NCBI RefSeq assembly: GCF_004614165.1
Contig: NZ_SPVG01000023.1
Span: 1 to 64,000, forward strand
From: Duganella callida
Lineage (GTDB): Bacteria; Pseudomonadota; Gammaproteobacteria; Burkholderiales; Burkholderiaceae_D
Reading direction: 5' to 3'
DNA length: 64,000 nucleotides
A program made the translations under genes and the position numbers. Of the stretch, positions 8,387 to 20,515 are shown piece by piece (position 1 is the first letter of the stretch; every line of letters starts with the position of its first letter). The notes under the pieces were generated by a model. The model saw only the letters and a list, made by a program, of their open reading frames with translations. It was not told where the DNA came from and ran no database searches.

Positions 8387-10135
8387 ATGATCACACTCTC
8401 CGACCTGAACAGCTGCGACAGCGGAACTTTTGTCGAACGCCTGCGCGGCATCTACGAACATTCGCCATGGATAGCGGAACGCGCCGCCGCGCAGCGGCCG
8501 TTCAACAGCGTCACCGCCCTGAAACAGGCGATGCAGGCCGTGGTCAGCGCGGCCTCGGTGGATGAACAACTGGGACTGATACGCGCTCACCCGGAGCTGG
8601 CCGGCAAAGCCGCCGTCGCCGGCGAACTGACGGCCGAATCGACCAGCGAGCAGGCCAAATCCGGTCTGCACCTGTGCAGCGCCGAGGAATTCGCCACCCT
8701 GCACCAGCTGAACGCCGACTACAACGCCAAATTCGGCTTTCCCTTCATCCTGGCCGTCAAAGGCCCGACCGGACAGGGACTGACGCGGCAGCGCATCATC
8801 GAGACTTTCACGCGCCGCCTGAAGAATCAGCGCGCCGATGAAATCGCCGAGTGCCTGCGCCAGGTCAAGCGCATCGCCGAGTTGCGCATCAATGACCTGC
8901 TGGGCGTGGCGCTGGCATTCGGACCGGCCATCATGCAGTGGGCCGAGACCATCGGCGCCTGGAGCGACGACCAGGACGGCCTGACCTGCGCCTACATGAC
9001 GCCGTCGCACCGCCAGACCGCGGCCCAGCTGCTGGACTGGATGCGCGAAGCCGGCATGGAAGCGCACATCGACGCCGTCGGCAACGTGGTCGGCGTCTAT
9101 CGGGCGGCCGCCGCCGATGCCAAAACGCTGATGACCGGCTCGCACTACGACACCGTCCGCAACGGCGGCAAATACGACGGCCGCCTCGGCATCCTGCTGC
9201 CGATCGCCATCGTGCGTCACCTGCATGAGCGCGGCGAACGGCTGCCGTTCAACGTCGAGATCGTCGGCTTCGCGGAAGAGGAAGGCGTGCGCTTCAAGAG
9301 CACTTTCCTCGGCAGCACGGCGATCACGGGGCGCTTCGACCCGGCATTGCTGGAACAGGCGGATGCCGATGGCGTCACCATGCGCGAGGCCCTGCTGGCC
9401 GCCGGCCACGACGTGGCGCGCATTCCCGCCATCGCCCGCAACCCGGCCGACCTGCTGGGCTACGTGGAAGTTCATATCGAACAAGGTCCGGTGCTGCTGG
9501 AACGCGACCTGCCGCTGGGCGTGGTCACCGCCATTGCCGGCAGCTCGCGTTATCTGCTGGAGCTGACCGGTCTGGCCAGCCATGCCGGCACCACACCGAT
9601 GAGCATGCGCAAGGATGCCGCCGCCGCCGCCGCCGAAATCGTGCTGCTGGTCGAACAGCGCTGCGCGCGGGCGCCATCGCTGGTCGGCACGGTCGGCCAG
9701 TTGCAGGTGCCCGGCGGCTCGGTCAACGTGATCCCCGGCGCCTGCAAGCTGTCGCTGGACATCCGGGCCGCCGATGACGCGGTGCGCCTGGCCGCCGTCA
9801 AGGACGTGCTGGACGGCGTCGCCGCCATCTGCGCGCGCCGCCAGATCGAATACACCCTGCGGCAGATCGTCGACGCCGCCGCCGCGCCATGCGCGCCGCG
9901 CCTGATGCGGCAGCTCGGCGACGCGGTCGAACGCGCCGACCTGCCGCGTTTCGAGCTGCTGTCCGGCGCCGGCCACGATGCCATGGAGATGGCGGCCATC
10001 ACCGATGTCGCCATGCTGTTCACCCGTTGCGGCAACGGCGGCATCAGCCACAATCCGCTGGAAACCATGACGGCCGACGACGCCGACATCGCCGCCCGCG
10101 TGCTGCTCGACTTCCTGCGCAGTTACGTCGCCTGA
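8387..10135 (+). CDS. fused OHCU decarboxylase (UraD) and allantoate amidohydrolase (AllC/HyuC type)
   Basis: Fusion of about 582 residues from ATG 8387 (an ATG at 8378 is also possible). Residues 1-165 form the UraD domain, with R-P-F-N-S, the catalytic A-H-P-E-L and the T-S-E-Q segments; it decarboxylates 2-oxo-4-hydroxy-4-carboxy-5-ureidoimidazoline to S-allantoin. Residues 175-582 form an M20 Zn-hydrolase of the allantoate/carbamoyl-amino-acid amidohydrolase type: G-S-H-Y-D-T (metal), F-A-E-E-E-G (catalytic Glu), H-I-E-Q-G-P, H-A-G-T-T-P-M, and S-G-A-G-H-D-A-M near the end. The two activities are separated in the pathway by allantoinase, which is not encoded in this window. Divergent from puuD. 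Confidence 0.9.
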   Translation: MITLSDLNSCDSGTFVERLRGIYEHSPWIAERAAAQRPFNSVTALKQAMQAVVSAASVDEQLGLIRAHPELAGKAAVAGELTAESTSEQAKSGLHLCSAEEFATLHQLNADYNAKFGFPFILAVKGPTGQGLTRQRIIETFTRRLKNQRADEIAECLRQVKRIAELRINDLLGVALAFGPAIMQWAETIGAWSDDQDGLTCAYMTPSHRQTAAQLLDWMREAGMEAHIDAVGNVVGVYRAAAADAKTLMTGSHYDTVRNGGKYDGRLGILLPIAIVRHLHERGERLPFNVEIVGFAEEEGVRFKSTFLGSTAITGRFDPALLEQADADGVTMREALLAAGHDVARIPAIARNPADLLGYVEVHIEQGPVLLERDLPLGVVTAIAGSSRYLLELTGLASHAGTTPMSMRKDAAAAAAEIVLLVEQRCARAPSLVGTVGQLQVPGGSVNVIPGACKLSLDIRAADDAVRLAAVKDVLDGVAAICARRQIEYTLRQIVDAAAAPCAPRLMRQLGDAVERADLPRFELLSGAGHDAMEMAAITDVAMLFTRCGNGGISHNPLETMTADDADIAARVLLDFLRSYVA

Positions 10136-10754
10136 TCGCGCACGTACTGGCGCGGCGAGCAGCCCATCACCCGCTTGAAGGCGGTGCTGAAGGCGCTTTC
10201 CGATTCATGGCCCAGCGACTGCGAGATCAACGATACCGGCTGGCTGGAATTCAGCAGCCGGTCGCCCGCCACCAGCATGCGCCAGCGCGTCAGGTATTCC
10301 ATCGGAGAGGTGCCGACGATCTGCTTGAACTTCAAAGCCAGCATGAAGCGCGACATGCCGACATGCTGCGCCAGCGTCTCCAGCGTCCAGCGTCCAGCGT
10401 TGCGACGGATCGGCGTGCAGCGCCGATCGCGTCGCCGATCTGCGGATCGGCCAGCGCATACAGCCAGCCTACACCGCCGCTGTCCTCTTCCGACAGCACC
10501 AGCCGCAGCGCCTGCACCAGCATCATGTGCGCCATGTGCTGGGCGATCAGCACGTGGCCCGGACGCTGCTCGCGCAATTCGGTCGCCAGCCTTTGCAGCG
10601 GCCAGCGCAAGGTGTCGCGGTCGGACTCCATGTGCACATGGGCGATGGGCGGCAGCGGCTCCAGCAGAATACCGGTGTGCTGTGATCCGCCTCCCGCATC
10701 CAGCGCGTGGACGCAGCAGCAGACGGGCTGGTGACCGGCCGACATCGGACTCAT
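10123..10754 (-). pseudogene. broken AraC-family regulator (N-terminal truncation and two frameshifts)
   Basis: Three reading frames together spell one AraC-type regulator. The first frame (from ATG 10754) gives H-T-G-I-L-L-E-P-L-P-P-I-A-H-V...L-A-D-P-Q-I-G-D-A-I-G-A. The second gives L-H-A-D-P-S-Q-R-W-T-L. The third gives T-L-E-T-L-A-Q-H-V-G-M-S-R...F-S-T-A-F-K-R-V-M-G-C-S-P-R-Q-Y, which is the two-helix AraC DNA-binding domain. The first shift fits a 2-base loss in GGCGCTGCAC near 10420. The second is a 7-base tandem duplication of CTGGACG near 10385. The cupin half that normally precedes H-T-G-I-L-L is missing. The ATG overlaps the stop of the TPR gene. The gene is probably dead, although the HTH part could be made from an internal start. 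Confidence 0.85.
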
Positions 10755-12115
10755 AGACGACCTGCTGCGACACTACGCAGCGCCGCCGCCACCTCGGCGA
10801 TGACGGGCGCCCAGCCGCCCGCGCGCGGCTGGCGGAACAGGCGCATGGAAGGATACCAGGGCGAGTCGCCGCGCTCCTTCATCCAGCGCCAGTCGCAGCG
10901 ATAGTCCGGCAACAGCAGCCAGCATGGCTTGCCCAGCGCGCCGGCGAGGTGGGCCACCGCCGTGTCGACGCTGATTACCAGATCGAGATTGGCGATGACG
11001 GCGGCCGTGTCGGCGAAGTCGCCGAGCTGCGGGCCGACCGGATACATGGTCATGCCGACCGGCGGCTGCAGGGCTTCCACCTCGCCGGCACCCTTCTGCA
11101 GACTGACGAACTGCGCGCCGCTGCCGGACAGCGGTGCAAGCGTCAACAAGGAAGGCAAGGAGCGGTCGGCATCGTTCTCGAAGTTGGCGTTGCCGCGCCA
11201 GGCCAGGCCGACGCGCAGCCCTTGTTGCGGCAGCGCTTCGCGCCAGTGTGCGAGCAACGCCGGCTCCGCCCGCAAATAGGGCACGTCGGCAGGAATCGTC
11301 GACATGCCGGTGCCGGACAATCCCGGCAAACGCATCGGGCGTGTCCAGTAATCCCAGCCGCCCGGCAGCGTCTCGCCCAGCGCATGAACGCCGTCCACAC
11401 CCGGCAGCGTGGCCAGCAAGCGTCGCAGACCCGGGTGACAGACCAGGTCGACGCGCACCGCTCCGCGCGCTTTGAGCAGCGGCGCGTAACGGCAGAAGTG
11501 GATCATGTCGCCATGGCCGGCCTCCAGCCCGATCACGACGGACTTGCCATGCAACGCCTCGCCTTCCCAGAACGGGCAATCGAAGGATAGCGGGAAGCGA
11601 TCGAACTGCCAGCGCGCCTCCAGCATCCGCCATCCTTCCGCGAAACGCGCCTGGCGCAGCAGCAGATAGCTGAGATTGAATTGTGCCCGCACATGCCGCG
11701 GATCGATCGCCAGCGCGCGGCGGTAGCATGCTTCGCCTTCTTCCTCGCGGTGCGTGCACACCAGCAGCACACCCAGCTGACTCCACGCGGTCGGCGCATC
11801 GGGCGCCAGCTCCAGCGCCTGGCGCATCGCCGCCTCGGCCTCCTCGAAGCGCTTTTCCTTCAGCAGCAGCGCACCCAGGTTCTGATGCAGTTGCGTGTGA
11901 TCGGGCATCAGCGCGATCGCCTGCCGGTAGTGAAACTCCGCTTCCGCCGCCGCGCCCTGGCGCTCCTTCACGAAACCCAGATTCGCCCGTGCCGCCGCAT
12001 GCCAAGGCTGCAAGGACAGCGCCGCAAGGTAACAACGTTCGGCCGCCGCCAGTTCGCCGGCGGCCAGTTGATGATTACCATCGAGGTAGGCTTGCTGAGG
12101 ATCGGTATAGGTCAT
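10751..12115 (-). CDS. TPR protein with glycosyltransferase-family-9-like C-terminus
   Basis: Protein of 454 residues. About five tetratricopeptide repeats fill residues 5-180 (pattern A-x-x-N-L-G-xx-L...A-x-x-x-Y-x-x-A-L-x-x-x-P). They are followed by a domain resembling ADP-heptose:LPS heptosyltransferase-like TPR proteins, with R-V-G-L-A-W-R-G-N near 300 and D-L-V-I-S-V-D-T-A-V-A-H-L-A-G-A-L-G near 385, the GT9-type nucleotide-sugar site. It probably takes part in surface-glycan or protein glycosylation. It sits 24 bases behind the pyrimidine operon and may be co-transcribed, but no metabolic link is visible. Confidence 0.85.
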   Translation of the reverse strand: MTYTDPQQAYLDGNHQLAAGELAAAERCYLAALSLQPWHAAARANLGFVKERQGAAAEAEFHYRQAIALMPDHTQLHQNLGALLLKEKRFEEAEAAMRQALELAPDAPTAWSQLGVLLVCTHREEEGEACYRRALAIDPRHVRAQFNLSYLLLRQARFAEGWRMLEARWQFDRFPLSFDCPFWEGEALHGKSVVIGLEAGHGDMIHFCRYAPLLKARGAVRVDLVCHPGLRRLLATLPGVDGVHALGETLPGGWDYWTRPMRLPGLSGTGMSTIPADVPYLRAEPALLAHWREALPQQGLRVGLAWRGNANFENDADRSLPSLLTLAPLSGSGAQFVSLQKGAGEVEALQPPVGMTMYPVGPQLGDFADTAAVIANLDLVISVDTAVAHLAGALGKPCWLLLPDYRCDWRWMKERGDSPWYPSMRLFRQPRAGGWAPVIAEVAAALRSVAAGRL

Positions 12116-12139
12116 GCCACCGATGATAACGGAAAACCG

Positions 12140-13366
12140 CTACGCCACGCGCGCACGCTCCAGCATCGCATGCAGCAGCACGTTGCAGCCGGCTTCCAGA
12201 TGCTCCGGCTTGGCGTCCTCGATTTCATTATGGCTGATGCCATCCTTGCAGGGCACGAAGATCATGCCGGACGGCGCCAGCCGCGCGGCGTAGATGGCGT
12301 CATGTCCAGCACCGGATACCACGTCCATGGTGCTGTATCCCAGCTTTTCGGTGGCGCCGCGCACCGCTCCCACGCAATCGGGATGGAAGGGACAAGGCGG
12401 ATAATAGGACACGCGTTCTACCGATATCCTCAAGCCCGTTTCGCCGCGGGTCTTGTCGATAAAGGCCAGCATCTCTTGGTGCATGGTGTTGAGCAGCTCA
12501 TCGCTGACGTTGCGCAGGTCGATACTGAACTTGACTTCACCCGGAATCACATTGCGGCTGTTGGGGAACACCTGCACCATGCCGACCGTGCCGCGTCCGT
12601 ACGGCGGATAGCGGTTGGCGATGGCCACCACTTCCTGCATGATCTTCGTCGACACCTGCAATGCGTCCTTACGCAGATGCATGGGCGTCGGACCCGCGTG
12701 CGCCTCCATGCCGGTGACGACACAGTCGTACCACGACAAGCCCATCACGGCGGGCACCACGCCGATCACTTTGTCGGCATCCTCCAGCACCGGGCCTTGT
12801 TCGATGTGGGTTTCGAAGTAGGCGCCGATCGGATGGTCGCCCGGCACCTGCGTCCCCTTGTAGCCGATGCGCTCCAGTTCCTCGCCCACCGTTTTGCCGT
12901 CGATATCCCTGGCGGCGTACGCCGTCTCCAGGCTGAAGGCGCCGCAGAACACGCCGGAGCCCATCATCACCGGCACGAAGCGCGAGCCTTCCTCGTTGGT
13001 CCAGAAGGCCACCTCGATCGGCGCTTCGGTCTTGATTTTCAGATCGTTCAGCGTGCGCACGACTTCCAGGCCGGCCAGCACACCGTAATTGCCATCGAAC
13101 TTGCCGCCGGTGGGCTGGGTATCGATATGGCTGCCGGTCATCACCGGCGGCAGCGCGTTGTTCGTGCCGTCGCGGCGCATGAACACGTTGCCTATCTGGT
13201 CGACGGTGATCGACAGCCCGGCCTCTTTGGCCCAGCCGACCACCAGATCGCGGCCCTGCTTGTCGAGGTCCGTCAGCGCCAGGCGCTTGACGCCACCCTT
13301 TTCCGTCGCACCGATCTTCGCCAATTCCATCAGCGATGCCCACAGGCGATCACCATTCACTTTCAT
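12140..13366 (-). CDS. Zn-dependent amidohydrolase, beta-ureidopropionase type (N-carbamoyl amino acid hydrolase)
   Basis: M20-family enzyme of 408 residues. Motifs: T-G-S-H-I-D-T-Q-P-T-G-G-K-F-D-G (metal His and Asp, about 85-100), W-T-N-E-E-G-S-R-F (catalytic Glu), H-I-E-Q-G-P-V-L, E-A-H-A-G-P-T-P-M and S-G-A-G-H-D-A. In this operon it should hydrolyse N-carbamoyl-beta-alanine (from uracil) or the 2-methyl analogue (from thymine) to the beta-amino acid, CO2 and ammonia, the third step of reductive pyrimidine breakdown. It is the last catabolic gene of the run, 10 bases behind dihydropyrimidinase. Confidence 0.92.
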   Translation of the reverse strand: MKVNGDRLWASLMELAKIGATEKGGVKRLALTDLDKQGRDLVVGWAKEAGLSITVDQIGNVFMRRDGTNNALPPVMTGSHIDTQPTGGKFDGNYGVLAGLEVVRTLNDLKIKTEAPIEVAFWTNEEGSRFVPVMMGSGVFCGAFSLETAYAARDIDGKTVGEELERIGYKGTQVPGDHPIGAYFETHIEQGPVLEDADKVIGVVPAVMGLSWYDCVVTGMEAHAGPTPMHLRKDALQVSTKIMQEVVAIANRYPPYGRGTVGMVQVFPNSRNVIPGEVKFSIDLRNVSDELLNTMHQEMLAFIDKTRGETGLRISVERVSYYPPCPFHPDCVGAVRGATEKLGYSTMDVVSGAGHDAIYAARLAPSGMIFVPCKDGISHNEIEDAKPEHLEAGCNVLLHAMLERARVA

Positions 13367-13376
13367 CTCGTACTCC

Positions 13377-16265
<2,889 letters not shown>

Positions 16266-16316
16266 AACGTTCTCCCGAAAGGTTGAGTTATCGCTTTAGC
16301 TCTGCAAGTTCCATAC

Positions 16317-17612
16317 CTAGGCTGCCTGCTCCACCTTCAGGTTTTCGGCGCGCGGATTGCGCGGGTCCTGCGTCCAGTTCATGTAAGGCTTGCCGGTATC
16401 CTGCGGCACCATGGTGATGCACCCCTGCACCGGACAGGTGATCTCGCATAGATTACACCCAACGCACTCCTCCTTGATCACTTCATAGGTGCGCGTACCG
16501 GTAGCCGCATCGATCAGCTGCGCAATCGACTGGTGCGAAGTGTCCTCGCAAGCCACGTAGCAGCGGCCGCACTTGATGCATTCATCCTGGTTGATCTGGG
16601 CGATCACCTTGTAGTTCATGTTCAGGTATTTCCAGTCGGTGGTGTTGGGCACCGCCCTGGCCTGGAAGTCGCTGATGCGTTGATACCCCTTGTCGTCCAT
16701 CCAGCGCGACAAACCGTCCTTCATCTGCTCGACGATGCGGAAGCCGTGCAGCATCGCCGCCGTGCAGACCTGCACGCAACCGGAACCGAGGGCGATGAAT
16801 TCGGCCGCGTCGCGCCAGCTGCCGATGCCGCCGATGCCGGAAATCGGCAGGCCGGCTGTCTGCGGATCGCGCGCGATCTCGGCCACCATGTTGAGCGCGA
16901 TCGGCTTGACCGCCGAACCGCAATAGCCGCCATGCGTGCTGGCGCCGCCGACCACCGGGAAGGCCACCATCTGGTCCAGGTCCAGGTGGGTGATCGAGTT
17001 GATGGTGTTGATCAGCGAGACCGCATCCGCGCCGCCGGCCTTGGCCGCGCGCGCCGGCGCGCGCACGTCGGTGATGTTGGGCGTCAGCTTGACGATCACC
17101 GGCAGCCTGGTGTTTTGCTTGCACCAGCGCGTGACCATCTCCACGTATTCCGGCACCTGGCCCACGGCCGCGCCCATGCCGCGTTCCGGCATGCCGTGCG
17201 GGCAGCCGAAATTCAGCTCGATGCCGTCGGCGCCGGTGGCTTCGATCTTGGGCAGGATATCGGCCCACAGGCGCTCCTCGCAAGGCAGCATCAGCGAAAC
17301 GATGATCACGCGGTCCGGCCAATCCTTCTTCACCTGCGTGATCTCCTGCAGGTTGATCTCCAGCGAACGATCGGTGATCAGTTCGATGTTGTTGAAGCCG
17401 AGGACTTCGCGGTTCTTGCCGTAATGCGCCGAGTAGCGCGACGACACGTTGACGGCGGCGGGGTCTTCGCCCAGCGTCTTCCACACCACGCCGCCCCAGC
17501 CCGCTTCAAACGCGCGCACGACGTTGTAGGCCTTGTCGGTCGGCGGCGCGGACGCCAGCCAGAACGGGTTGATCGATTTGATGCCGCAGAATTCGATACT
17601 CAGGTCAGCCAT
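16317..17612 (-). CDS. preA: PreA, NAD-dependent dihydropyrimidine dehydrogenase catalytic subunit
   Basis: Protein of 431 residues. An FMN-binding dihydroorotate dehydrogenase-like barrel (residues 1-320) has the substrate-site G-C-P-H-G-M-x-E-R-G-M-G-A-A region. A C-terminal ferredoxin domain with two 4Fe-4S motifs follows: C-I-K-C-G-R-C-Y-V-A-C near 345 and C-V-G-C-N-L-C-E-I-T-C-P near 390. With PreT it reduces uracil and thymine to the dihydro forms. It overlaps preT by 8 bases, so the two subunits are translationally linked. Confidence 0.95.
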   Translation of the reverse strand: MADLSIEFCGIKSINPFWLASAPPTDKAYNVVRAFEAGWGGVVWKTLGEDPAAVNVSSRYSAHYGKNREVLGFNNIELITDRSLEINLQEITQVKKDWPDRVIIVSLMLPCEERLWADILPKIEATGADGIELNFGCPHGMPERGMGAAVGQVPEYVEMVTRWCKQNTRLPVIVKLTPNITDVRAPARAAKAGGADAVSLINTINSITHLDLDQMVAFPVVGGASTHGGYCGSAVKPIALNMVAEIARDPQTAGLPISGIGGIGSWRDAAEFIALGSGCVQVCTAAMLHGFRIVEQMKDGLSRWMDDKGYQRISDFQARAVPNTTDWKYLNMNYKVIAQINQDECIKCGRCYVACEDTSHQSIAQLIDAATGTRTYEVIKEECVGCNLCEITCPVQGCITMVPQDTGKPYMNWTQDPRNPRAENLKVEQAA

Positions 17613-18984
17613 GATGCAGCCTCACTTTCATTGCGTTGATATCGTTATGAATGGCGTGGGCCGCCAGCTTGCCATGTTGGACCGCCTGCACGGTCAGATC
17701 CTGTCCGGGCGCCACACAGTCGCCGCCGGCGTAGATACCCGGCAGCACCGTGCGGAACTGATCGTCGACATGGATCTTGTCGCCGTCGCGTTTCAGCGTT
17801 TTCGCCAGCGGATCGCTGATGCTGGTTTCGTCCATGCTCTGGCCGATGGCCTTGAAGATGGCGTCGGCGGCGATCTCGAAACTCTCGCCGGTGCCGGCCA
17901 GGCGGCCGTTGACCATGGCGGTCTTTTCGAAGCGCATGCCGCGCACGCGGCCCTGTTCATCCAGCAGCACCTGCTGCGGCTGCGACCAGGTGCGCATGCG
18001 CACCTGGTTTTCCCTGGCGATGTGTTGTTCGTGTTCGGTCGCGCTCATGGCCTCGAAGCCGCGCCGGTAGACCAGCGTAACTTCCTCCGCACCCAGGCGC
18101 TGGATCTGCACCGCCATGTCGATGGCAGTATTGCCCGCACCGATGACGATGGCGCGCGCCGGCACCGGCAGCTTGCTCAGGTCATCCGCCTGGCGCAGCG
18201 CGGCGATGTAATCGACGGCGGCCAGCAGGCCGTGCGCATCTTCGCCGGTCAGGCCCAGCTGCCTGCTGGCGCCGAGGCCCAGGCCGAGAAACACGGCATC
18301 GTATTGCGCGTGCAGATCCTTCAGTTGCACGTTCACGCCCAGCGTCTGACCATGCTTGATGGTGATGCCGCCGATCTGCAGCAGGAACGCCACTTCCTTC
18401 TGCGCGAAGTTATCGGTCAGCTTGTACTTGGCGATGCCGTACTCATTCAGGCCGCCGGATTTCTCCTTCGCTTCATAGATCACCACGTCGTTGCCCAGCA
18501 TCGCCAGCCGGTGCGCGCACGACAGTCCGGCCGGACCGGCGCCGACCACCGCCACGGTCTTGCCGGTGGCGGCCATGCGCGAGAACGGATGTTCCTCGAA
18601 TTTCATGTTATCGATGGCGTAGCGCTGCAGCAGGCCGATTTTCACCGGCTGGCCTTCCGCGTCGTGGTTGCGCACGCAGGCGTCTTCGCACAGGATCTCG
18701 GTCGGGCAGACACGCGCGCAGCTGCCGCCCAGGATGTTTTGTTTCAGGATGCCGGCGGCGGCGCCGTTGACGTTGTCGTCGTTGATGTTGCGGATGAAGC
18801 CCGCCACGTCGATCTCCGAGGGACAGATGCGCGTGCACGGCGCGTCGTAACAGTACAGGCAGCGGGCCGACTCGATTGCCGCCTGGCGCGCGCTCAGTGC
18901 CGGCGCCAGGTCGGTGAAGTGTTTCGCCAGTGATTCATTGGCTTCCTTCGATTTCGGCAGGTAGCTGATCGATTCCAGAATCAT
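17605..18984 (-). CDS. preT: PreT, dihydropyrimidine dehydrogenase NADH/FAD subunit
   Basis: Protein of 459 residues of the glutamate synthase small-subunit-like family. The N-terminal Cys cluster region (C-L-Y-C-Y-D-A-P-C-T-R-I-C-P near 40, and C-A-R-V-C-P-T-E-I-L-C-E-D-A-C near 90) would bind two 4Fe-4S clusters. An FAD Rossmann motif V-A-V-V-G-A-G-P-A-G-L-S-C lies near 135 and a second nucleotide motif I-V-I-G-A-G-N-T-A-I-D near 275. It feeds electrons from NADH to PreA. It sits between the malonate-semialdehyde dehydrogenase gene (15 bases) and preA (overlap). Confidence 0.95.
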   Translation of the reverse strand: MILESISYLPKSKEANESLAKHFTDLAPALSARQAAIESARCLYCYDAPCTRICPSEIDVAGFIRNINDDNVNGAAAGILKQNILGGSCARVCPTEILCEDACVRNHDAEGQPVKIGLLQRYAIDNMKFEEHPFSRMAATGKTVAVVGAGPAGLSCAHRLAMLGNDVVIYEAKEKSGGLNEYGIAKYKLTDNFAQKEVAFLLQIGGITIKHGQTLGVNVQLKDLHAQYDAVFLGLGLGASRQLGLTGEDAHGLLAAVDYIAALRQADDLSKLPVPARAIVIGAGNTAIDMAVQIQRLGAEEVTLVYRRGFEAMSATEHEQHIARENQVRMRTWSQPQQVLLDEQGRVRGMRFEKTAMVNGRLAGTGESFEIAADAIFKAIGQSMDETSISDPLAKTLKRDGDKIHVDDQFRTVLPGIYAGGDCVAPGQDLTVQAVQHGKLAAHAIHNDINAMKVRLHHG

Positions 18985-18999
18985 GATTTTCCTCGGTAT

Positions 19000-20493
19000 T
19001 TACTTCATCTGTGGGAATGCAAATTCTGCGCCAGCACTTGCCGTGTTGGGCCAGCGCTGCATTACCGCCTTGTGGCGCGTGTAGAAGCGCACTCCCTCGG
19101 GACCGTAGGCATGGTGATCGCCGAACATGCTGCGCTTCCAGCCGCCGAAACTGTTGAACGCCATCGGCACCGGCAGCGGCACGTTCACGCCCACCATGCC
19201 GACCTGGATCTGCCGCACGAACTCGCGCGCCACGCCGCCGTCGCGCGTGTAGATGGCGACGCCGTTGCCGTACTCGTTGCGGTTGATGAGTTCCACCGCG
19301 CTGCCCACGTCCGAAGTGCGCAGCATGCACAGCACCGGACCGAAAATCTCTTCCTTGTAAATCGACATATCGGGCGTGACGTGATCGAACAAGGTGCCGC
19401 CGATGAAGAAGCCGTTCTCGCGTCCAGGCACCTTGTAGTTGCGGCCATCGACCACCAGTTTCGCGCCTTGTTCCACGCCCTCGCCGATCAGGCGTTCGAT
19501 GCGCTGCTTGGCGGCGCTGGTCACCACCGGTCCCATTTCGGCATCGGACGCCATGCCATCGCGCACTTTAAGTGCGGCGGTGCGCTTTGCCAGTGCATCG
19601 ACGATCTTGTCGCCGGCATCGCCCACCGCGACCACCACGGAGATGGCCATGCAGCGTTCTCCCGCGGAGCCGAAGGCCGCGCCCATCAGCGCATCGACCG
19701 CCATGTCCATGTCCGCGTCCGGCATCACCACCATGTGATTCTTGGCGCCGCCCAGTGCCTGCACACGCTTGCCCGATGCGCTGCCGCGCGAGTAAATGTA
19801 TTCCGCAATCGGGGTCGAACCGACAAAGCTTACCGCCTGCACCGCGGGGTGATCGAGCAGGCCGTCGACCACCGCCTTATCTCCCTGCACGACGTTGAAC
19901 ACGCCGTCCGGCAGCCCGGCTTCCTTCAGCAGCTTCGCATGCAGCAGCGATGGCGAAGGATCGCGTTCGGATGGCTTGAGCACAAAGGTATTGCCGCAGG
20001 CGATGGCGATCGGGAACATCCACATCGGCACCATCACCGGGAAGTTGAACGGCGTGATGCCGGCCACCACCCCCAAAGGCTGGCGCATCGACCAGGCGTC
20101 GATGCCGCGCGAAATCTGGTCGGTGAATTCGCCTTTCAACAGCTGCGGGATACCGACCGCGAACTCCACCACCTCGATGCCGCGCGCCACCTCGCCCTGC
20201 GCGTCGGCGAAGGTCTTGCCGTGCTCGCGCGTGACCATGGCCGCGAATTCGTCGGTATGCTGCTGGCACAACTGCAGATACTTGAACAGAACCCGCGCAC
20301 GCGTCAGCGGTGGCGTCGCCGCCCAGGAAGGAAAGGCCTGTTCGGCTGCGCGCACTGCGGCGGCGACATCGTCCGCCGTGCCCAGCGCCACCCTGGCTAC
20401 CGGTTCGCCCAATGCGGGATTGAACACGTCTGCATGGCGGCCGCTCTGCGTATCGACCGCGCTGCCGTTAATGAAATGGGTGATGGTATCCAT
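19000..20493 (-). CDS. mmsA: (methyl)malonate-semialdehyde dehydrogenase, CoA-acylating
   Basis: Aldehyde dehydrogenase of 497 residues of the MmsA branch. Seen: [11 protein letters not shown] near 175, F-V-G-S-T-P-I-A near 225, and the catalytic Cys in [12 protein letters not shown] near 285. The last of these is the diagnostic MmsA signature. It converts malonate semialdehyde, made from beta-alanine, to acetyl-CoA and CO2, and methylmalonate semialdehyde from thymine to propionyl-CoA. Its place between alanine dehydrogenase and preT ties it to pyrimidine carbon recovery rather than valine breakdown. Confidence 0.94.
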   Translation of the reverse strand: MDTITHFINGSAVDTQSGRHADVFNPALGEPVARVALGTADDVAAAVRAAEQAFPSWAATPPLTRARVLFKYLQLCQQHTDEFAAMVTREHGKTFADAQGEVARGIEVVEFAVGIPQLLKGEFTDQISRGIDAWSMRQPLGVVAGITPFNFPVMVPMWMFPIAIACGNTFVLKPSERDPSPSLLHAKLLKEAGLPDGVFNVVQGDKAVVDGLLDHPAVQAVSFVGSTPIAEYIYSRGSASGKRVQALGGAKNHMVVMPDADMDMAVDALMGAAFGSAGERCMAISVVVAVGDAGDKIVDALAKRTAALKVRDGMASDAEMGPVVTSAAKQRIERLIGEGVEQGAKLVVDGRNYKVPGRENGFFIGGTLFDHVTPDMSIYKEEIFGPVLCMLRTSDVGSAVELINRNEYGNGVAIYTRDGGVAREFVRQIQVGMVGVNVPLPVPMAFNSFGGWKRSMFGDHHAYGPEGVRFYTRHKAVMQRWPNTASAGAEFAFPQMK

Positions 20494-20515
20494 GGTGCTC
20501 TTTCAAATAGGCGGA

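Noticed and set aside
8237-10051. Minus-strand frame of about 600 codons opposite uraD-allC
   Set aside because: The plus strand encodes intact UraD and AllC motifs; the minus translation has none.
10123-10773. Reading the 216-codon frame from 10773 as an intact AraC protein
   Set aside because: Only its last 90 residues resemble AraC. The front part is Arg/Ala-rich out-of-frame sequence, while the true upstream part of the family is in another frame.
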